Assembly: GCF_002179555.1 (NCBI RefSeq) | Contig: NZ_NHOU01000003.1 | Coordinates: 62,001 to 126,000 of the forward strand | Direction of reading: 5' to 3' | From: Salinicola salarius | GTDB taxonomy: Bacteria; Pseudomonadota; Gammaproteobacteria; Pseudomonadales; Halomonadaceae | Length of the DNA stretch: 64,000 nucleotides | Part shown: in pieces, positions 59,955-64,000 of the stretch | How positions within the stretch are numbered: the stretch's first letter is position 1 | Layout: every line of letters starts with the position of its first letter | Translations under genes and position numbers: made by a program | Notes under the pieces: model-generated | Seen by the model: the letters and a program-made list of their open reading frames with translations, nothing else | Database searches by the model: none | Told to the model about the DNA's origin: nothing

Positions 59955-60701
59955 TTAGGCTTTCAGCCGCTGGGTGGTTTTCGGTATAGCCGACTGATCT
60001 CGGGTGACGCTCGTCAATACATAGACGAGGGGGCGGTCATCGGTGCCGTTGATACGAAAAATCATGCCTTCCAGACCCGCACCCTGACCTATCATTCGGT
60101 GCAGCAGTTCAAGCTGCCCGCGCGGCACATAACCCAGCTTGTGTCCCTGGGCCTCAATACGGATAGCCAGGCGGTCATAAGTATTGTCAGGCTCGGGAAC
60201 GAATCGAACTGGCTCGCCTGTCTGAAGCTGAGAAACCGCTATCTGTGTCTCGTGCCGAAAACCGGCCACTTCCAGCAGCATCTCAAAGGCTGCGGGTGCG
60301 TTGTCGAAGGGGTGTACCAGCTCGAACCCATCGTTGGGCAATTTTGCGCCTGTGTACCCCAGCAGACCGAAGTCACTGATGTCAGCATCCGGCGGAATGC
60401 CGCGCAGTTCGAGATAACGACCGAAGTCTCGCCGACTACGCGGCGGTAAACGCCGCATGAAAGCGTCAAGAACATGATGCCGATGTTCTGCCCGGTTCAG
60501 AGGGAATGCTGGATAACCCTGGAATCCCATTTCAATGGCCTCGGCCATATCCTGTTCATCCATGCCGTACTGAAGCCAGACGTCATCGCCATGCTTGACC
60601 AACTGGCCCACGCAGTAGCGAGAGCGGTTCTTGCTCTCACGCGCCTGCCAACACAGCAGCAAGCGTTGCGGTTCTACCAGATGTTCGATTAGACGATTCA
60701 T
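59955..60701 (-). CDS. HIRAN-domain protein with HipA-like N-terminal subdomain
   Basis: A 248-residue protein. Residues about 10-130 follow the HipA N-terminal subdomain 1 layout: RYCVGQLVKHG, GFQGYPAFPL, VLDAFMRRLPPRSR, then FGLLGYTGAKLPNDGFELV. Residues about 145-232 form a HIRAN domain (FRHETQIAVSQLQTGEPVRFVPEPDNTYDRLAIRIEAQGHKLGYVPRGQLELLHRM). HIRAN domains bind DNA ends or damaged DNA. The start lies 1 nt after the kinase stop (TGACATG), so both are co-translated. By analogy with HipS of HipBST it could be the antitoxin partner of the kinase. Lower GC than the flanks suggests transfer. Confidence 0.78.
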   Translation of the reverse strand: MNRLIEHLVEPQRLLLCWQARESKNRSRYCVGQLVKHGDDVWLQYGMDEQDMAEAIEMGFQGYPAFPLNRAEHRHHVLDAFMRRLPPRSRRDFGRYLELRGIPPDADISDFGLLGYTGAKLPNDGFELVHPFDNAPAAFEMLLEVAGFRHETQIAVSQLQTGEPVRFVPEPDNTYDRLAIRIEAQGHKLGYVPRGQLELLHRMIGQGAGLEGMIFRINGTDDRPLVYVLTSVTRDQSAIPKTTQRLKA

Positions 60702-60702
60702 G

Positions 60703-61725
60703 TCAGTTCTCCAGAGCCTGAAGCAGGCGCTCTCTCCTCGTTGAGGTCAGTAAAGTAACGAATTCGGCACGTTGCTCGGTCAAAGGATGAGGCATGTCGA
60801 AAAGCATCAATTCATGAAGCATCGCTTTCAATGACTCATGACTCCATCCGCGCAGACGTTCTATCAGGACCGGCTTCACAGCCGGATAGCGGCGACAGTA
60901 GCGCTCCACGCCTTCGATCAGCGGTAGTCGCGACGGTTCACTTCTGGACCAACGCATCTGGTGCCGCCCCCGGTTCAGATAGGCATCGAGCTCATTGGGG
61001 TCGCGCATCATGCGCCCCATCTTCTGCGGCTGCAACTCATGACCAAGGCTGGTGCCATTATCGAAGTATGGTGTGAAACGCCCGGTCGAGCCATTGTCAC
61101 GCCATATCAATCCCCAATTTTCCTGATGACGGTCCGTATTGCCAATCAGTGCATCGAAGCATAAACACAACCCCCAATATATCTCCCAATCATGAGTGAG
61201 CGTGCCAGTGCGTGCCAATGCCCGGCTGAGGGAGAGGATGGTGGATAGATTGTGCTCACGCCCCTTTTCGCGGTCATAACCAGGAATCAAGCGTTGCATA
61301 TAGTCACCGCCTGGGACGTGGCGCTCCTCTCCGCTATCCGGATAGCCCATGAACCACTCGTTGATCGTGCCAGGCTCGTCTCTCGATGAGTCGATTGCTA
61401 CGAATACTGGCGGCAGCGTCAGTCCCATGAACCGCCCGATACGAAAAGCGATGACCTCGGCCCAGTACTGGTCAGGATGCCGTGGCTGCCCAGGATTCTT
61501 GACGCTTTTGATCGCTTCTTTGAACAGATAGCGATGCCCTGGCAGACAGAAGGTATGAGGGGCAGGATCCGGAGAAATTAGCAACGACTTATCCCGGGCG
61601 CCTACTGGGTAAACTTCGTAGTCCCCGTACATCGGCCAGTCCGCGATATCGATAATCTGATCTGGCCCTTGATCAACCCCGTCACGATCTATCAGGCACT
61701 TGCTCTCCGTCATTGCATGCTCCAT
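60703..61725 (-). CDS. HipA-like Ser/Thr kinase core
   Basis: A 340-residue protein matching the HipA C-terminal kinase domain. YLFKEAIKSVKN (probable ATP-lysine), WAEVIAFRIGRFMGLTLPPVFVAI, catalytic loop GNTDRHQENWGLI (Asp198, Asn203) and metal-binding YFDNGTSLGHE (Asp222). It lacks the HipA N-terminal subdomain, which is instead in the next gene. HipA and HipT kinases phosphorylate aminoacyl-tRNA synthetases and stop growth. No HipB-like antitoxin gene is adjacent. ATG 61725 and 61713 are both possible starts. Confidence 0.78.
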   Translation of the reverse strand: MEHAMTESKCLIDRDGVDQGPDQIIDIADWPMYGDYEVYPVGARDKSLLISPDPAPHTFCLPGHRYLFKEAIKSVKNPGQPRHPDQYWAEVIAFRIGRFMGLTLPPVFVAIDSSRDEPGTINEWFMGYPDSGEERHVPGGDYMQRLIPGYDREKGREHNLSTILSLSRALARTGTLTHDWEIYWGLCLCFDALIGNTDRHQENWGLIWRDNGSTGRFTPYFDNGTSLGHELQPQKMGRMMRDPNELDAYLNRGRHQMRWSRSEPSRLPLIEGVERYCRRYPAVKPVLIERLRGWSHESLKAMLHELMLFDMPHPLTEQRAEFVTLLTSTRRERLLQALEN

Positions 61726-61878
61726 TCCGCCTCTTGCATACAGTAACGCGAATTAACATTACGATGGCATCCACATGAGTCCATTCGCCAATTGAGAAAG
61801 CCAATCTGCATCCCGGAACGTCTCACCTCGATCGGCGTCTGATACGGACAGATCACCGATTCGCTTTCAAGGATGTTC

Positions 61879-62610
61879 ATGTCATACCGATTTCTAACGA
61901 TCAAGACCCTTGCCACGCTGCTGCTGACGGCTGCCAGCTCGCTGGCACTTGCCGCACCGACGCCGTTCACCGCCCATTACCGGCTCGATATCAGCGGCTG
62001 GCCGGATGCGACGATCACCCATACGCTGTCGCGCCAGGACGATGTCTCCTCCCCCGGCGAGGTATGGGAGAGCGACATGCGCGCCAGCATCAAGGTCGCC
62101 AGCGGCGAGGAACGGGGCCAGTTCCGGCTGGATGGCGGTCGGGTGCAGGCGCTGGACTACACCAGCGCGTATTCGCTGGTCGGCATCGGTGACGACTACC
62201 ATCTGGACAAGGATCAGTTGCAGGCGTTGCCGGATCGCCAGACTGCTCTGTTCGAGCTGTCGCGCAAGGCGCCTGACGCTCGCTGCGCCAACCCGCAGGT
62301 GTCGCCCTGCGAACTCGACTACCAGAACCATAAGGGCAAGACGGAGCGGCTTTTCTATCGCGTGACCGACCGCAGCGATATCGAGACGCCGGCCGGCACG
62401 TTTCCCGGCGTTACCGTGGATACCTGGGATCCGGACAAGCGCGACCGCCATATCTACTTCACTTTCCACCGAGAGATACCGGGTCTGCTATTGGAGATGC
62501 GCTACGTCAAGAAGGATGAAGCGCGCAGCCACCTGACGTTGACCGATCTGACACTGGATCGGCTGAGCGACGCCGCGGACAACGCCGCAAGAAGCACTGC
62601 CGAGCAATAA
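61879..62610 (+). CDS. DUF3108 family exported protein
   Basis: A 243-residue protein with an N-terminal signal peptide (about 1-25, cut near ALAAP) and a DUF3108 beta-rich domain (about 30-225). It contains TPFTAHYRLDISGWPDATITHTL and RLFYRVTDRSDIETPAGTFPGVTVDTWDP. It is a periplasmic protein of unknown function; relatives occur beside cell-envelope genes. ATG 61879 was chosen for the AAGG site. A strong terminator follows. Confidence 0.85.
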   Translation: MSYRFLTIKTLATLLLTAASSLALAAPTPFTAHYRLDISGWPDATITHTLSRQDDVSSPGEVWESDMRASIKVASGEERGQFRLDGGRVQALDYTSAYSLVGIGDDYHLDKDQLQALPDRQTALFELSRKAPDARCANPQVSPCELDYQNHKGKTERLFYRVTDRSDIETPAGTFPGVTVDTWDPDKRDRHIYFTFHREIPGLLLEMRYVKKDEARSHLTLTDLTLDRLSDAADNAARSTAEQ

Positions 62611-62665
62611 CCGTTCAGCTCTTCTTCCCTCTTTATCCCACATCCTCTAGAGTCTTTAGCCAATC

Positions 62666-62696
62666 ACGGACGCCGATTCATCGGCGTCCGTTTTTT
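62666..62696 (+). terminator. strong terminator after the DUF3108 gene
   Basis: A perfect 12-bp stem ACGGACGCCGAT, TC loop, complement, followed by TTTTTC. Confidence 0.92.
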
Positions 62697-62743
62697 CGTG
62701 GCGCGTCATCGCCGATGCGCTACAGGTTCGCTCGGGGGAAATC

Positions 62744-63673
62744 ATGCTGCTGGGTCTGTTGTGGATATTGCTGCCGTTGATCGTGGGCTATCTCATTCCC
62801 GTGCGGCGGACAGGAATTCGTCAGGCCATCGATCGCGGCGTCAGTGCCTCGGTCTACGTGATCCTGCTGCTGATGGGCATCAGCCTCGGCGGGCTCGAGG
62901 ATCTGCTTGGCCAGCTGTCGCGCATCGGGACGACCGCGCTGACGCTGTTTCTGGTGATCACGCCGATCAACCTGCTGGCGCTGGCCTGGCTCGCCCGCCG
63001 ACGACTGGCCCGTCGAAAATCGCAGGCGTACGGCGAAGGCAGCGCGGCCCCAGCCGGCAAGCTGCAGGCGATGCTGGGTTCGTTGCAACTGGCGGGCGTG
63101 GTGCTTCTCGGCGTCTGTCTGGGCGCGGGCGCCCAGCTCCTGGGCTGGCATCTGGCCTCGCTGGCGGAAACGCTGGCGACCTGGGCGCTCTATGCCCTGC
63201 TCTTCCTGATCGGCTGCCAGCTGCGCAATTCCGGGCTGGGGCTGCGCCAGATCCTGCTCAACCGGCTGGGGCTGGCCATCGCGATGACGGTGTTCCTGAG
63301 TTCGATGCTGGCGGGGCTGATCGCGGCACCGCTGCTGCAATTGCCATGGAATCAGGGCATGGCGATGGCGGCCGGGTTCGGCTGGTATTCGCTGTCGGGG
63401 ATTCTGATCGGCGACCAGCTCGGGCCGGTGCTCGGCGGCGCGGCCTTCTTCAATGATCTGGCCCGCGAGCTGCTCGCCTTCCTGCTGGTGCCGCTGTTCA
63501 TTCGGCGCGCCGTGCCGCTGGCGATCGGCTACGCCGGCGCCACTTCCATGGACGTCAGCCTGCCGGTGATCCAGCAGTATGGCGGCATTACCTGCGTACC
63601 GCTGGCCATCGTCAGCGGCTTTCTGCTGTCGCTGCTGTCGCCGCCGCTGATTCTGTTGCTGCTGTCGTTCTGA
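62744..63673 (+). CDS. lysO: lysine exporter LysO family (DUF340)
   Basis: A 309-residue inner-membrane protein with eight or nine helices. It has LLPLIVGYLIPVRR, LLMGISLGGL near the start and the conserved AGFGWYSLSGILIGDQLGPVLGGAAFFNDLARELLAFLLVPL with the acidic residues needed for lysine export in E. coli LysO. It would excrete excess L-lysine (and thialysine). GGGGGA precedes ATG 62744. It is a single gene. Confidence 0.88.
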   Translation: MLLGLLWILLPLIVGYLIPVRRTGIRQAIDRGVSASVYVILLLMGISLGGLEDLLGQLSRIGTTALTLFLVITPINLLALAWLARRRLARRKSQAYGEGSAAPAGKLQAMLGSLQLAGVVLLGVCLGAGAQLLGWHLASLAETLATWALYALLFLIGCQLRNSGLGLRQILLNRLGLAIAMTVFLSSMLAGLIAAPLLQLPWNQGMAMAAGFGWYSLSGILIGDQLGPVLGGAAFFNDLARELLAFLLVPLFIRRAVPLAIGYAGATSMDVSLPVIQQYGGITCVPLAIVSGFLLSLLSPPLILLLLSF

Positions 63674-63748
63674 CCCGCGTCGACGCTGTTCTCTACGACC
63701 ATGGGCTTAGGGTGCTCGCCAGCCCCGGCATGATAATCTCCCCCGAAA

Positions 63749-63760
63749 GTTACCGGTAAC
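63749..63760. promoter_or_regulatory. GntR-type operator upstream of the gluconate repressor
   Basis: A perfect palindrome GTTACCGGTAAC lies 33 nt upstream of the repressor start. It agrees with the core of the E. coli GntR site. A TGATAAT (-10-like) lies 10 nt upstream of it. Confidence 0.7.
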
Positions 63761-63793
63761 ACCGGACAGAATAATCGATTTGCGGGGATCTCC

Positions 63794-64000
63794 ATGCCAC
63801 GTCGTTCTTCAGGACGCGTGACGCTGCAGCATATTGCCGAACGCGTCGGCGTTACCAAGATCACGGTATCGCGCGCCCTGCGCGAGCCGCATCTCGTCTC
63901 CGCGGCGCTGCGACTGCGCATCGAATCCGCCATCGACGAACTCGGCTATATCCCCAACCACTCCGCCGGGGCTTTGGCCAGCGGGCGGTCGCACAGTGTC
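63794..64000 (+). CDS. LacI-family regulator GntR-like, 3'-truncated by window edge
   Basis: The first 69 codons of a LacI-type repressor. HTH RVTLQHIAERVGVTKITVSRALREPHLVSAALRLRIESAIDELGYIPNHSAGALASGRSHSV. The HTH and hinge resemble the gluconate repressor GntR, and the palindrome upstream fits autoregulation. The remainder lies beyond the window, so effector identity is not visible. It may control the gluconate uptake genes further right. Confidence 0.82.
   Translation, partial: MPRRSSGRVTLQHIAERVGVTKITVSRALREPHLVSAALRLRIESAIDELGYIPNHSAGALASGRSHSV

Noticed and set aside
61710-61970. Small minus-strand frame upstream of the kinase
   Set aside because: It overlaps the signal-peptide region of the DUF3108 gene, has no ribosome site and no similarity to an antitoxin such as HipB.

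Overview
The window looks like a chromosomal stretch of a moderately halophilic gammaproteobacterium of the Halomonadaceae (Halomonas or a close relative). This is inferred from the high GC content, a complete ectoine/hydroxyectoine degradation cluster (doeA-doeB-doeX-doeC-doeD-eutB-eutC with a divergent MocR-type regulator), a carnitine-to-betaine cluster and many compatible-solute and amino-acid genes. No rRNA, tRNA, CRISPR array, IS element or prophage was recognised. Both window edges cut genes: an unknown membrane protein at the left and a GntR/LacI-type gluconate repressor at the right.

Region 1 (0-9.6 kb) is housekeeping and transport: tandem UspA, SulP transporter, a mntH-mntR operon, an HAD-IB phosphatase, a slipin/NfeD membrane pair and a 2-haloacid dehalogenase. 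Region 2 (9.6-20.2 kb) handles quaternary amines. A GlxA-type regulator and a gamma-butyrobetaine-hydroxylase-like oxygenase face the carnitine operon cdhR-cdhC-cdhA-cdhB. Next come an overlapping tmpA-tmpB pair, predicted to oxidise 2-(trimethylammonio)ethylphosphonate, and an orphan betaine/carnitine-type binding protein, then a CoA transferase. Carnitine would be oxidised, cleaved with acetyl-CoA and released as glycine betaine. Region 3 (20.4-27.9 kb) has an AruH-like transaminase, type 2 argC, a beta-hydroxyacid dehydrogenase, a cupin, two MFS carriers and RidA. Region 4 (28-32.7 kb) is a LysR-controlled three-subunit FAD/2Fe-2S amine dehydrogenase with its own amino-acid binding protein.

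Region 5 (32.8-48.4 kb) holds an SDR, an emrB/emrA-like efflux pair, an MBL-fold protein with an N-terminal four-cysteine cluster, and a DMT exporter with a LysR gene. It also has a TetR-controlled electrophile-response unit (two identical-type operators, CurA-like reductase, DJ-1/PfpI protein, DUF1330), poxB, an amidase broken by a +1 shift in a G7 run, a YrhK-like protein and zwf. Region 6 (48.4-59.5 kb) is the ectoine catabolic cluster, ending in a ghrA-like reductase. Region 7 (59.6-61.7 kb) is a small accessory island. It holds an in-frame deletion scar of a type I restriction system (HsdR start joined to HsdS end) beside a two-gene unit. That unit encodes a HipA-like kinase core and a separate protein in which a HipA-type N-terminal subdomain is fused to a HIRAN domain. 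This split HipA/HIRAN module is the best candidate for an undescribed system. Region 8 (61.9-64 kb) has a DUF3108 protein, LysO and the GntR start with its palindromic operator.

Two kinds of repeat run through the window: a roughly 97-bp interspersed element present twice in opposite orientation, and many short tandem duplications (7-25 bp period) confined to gaps between genes.
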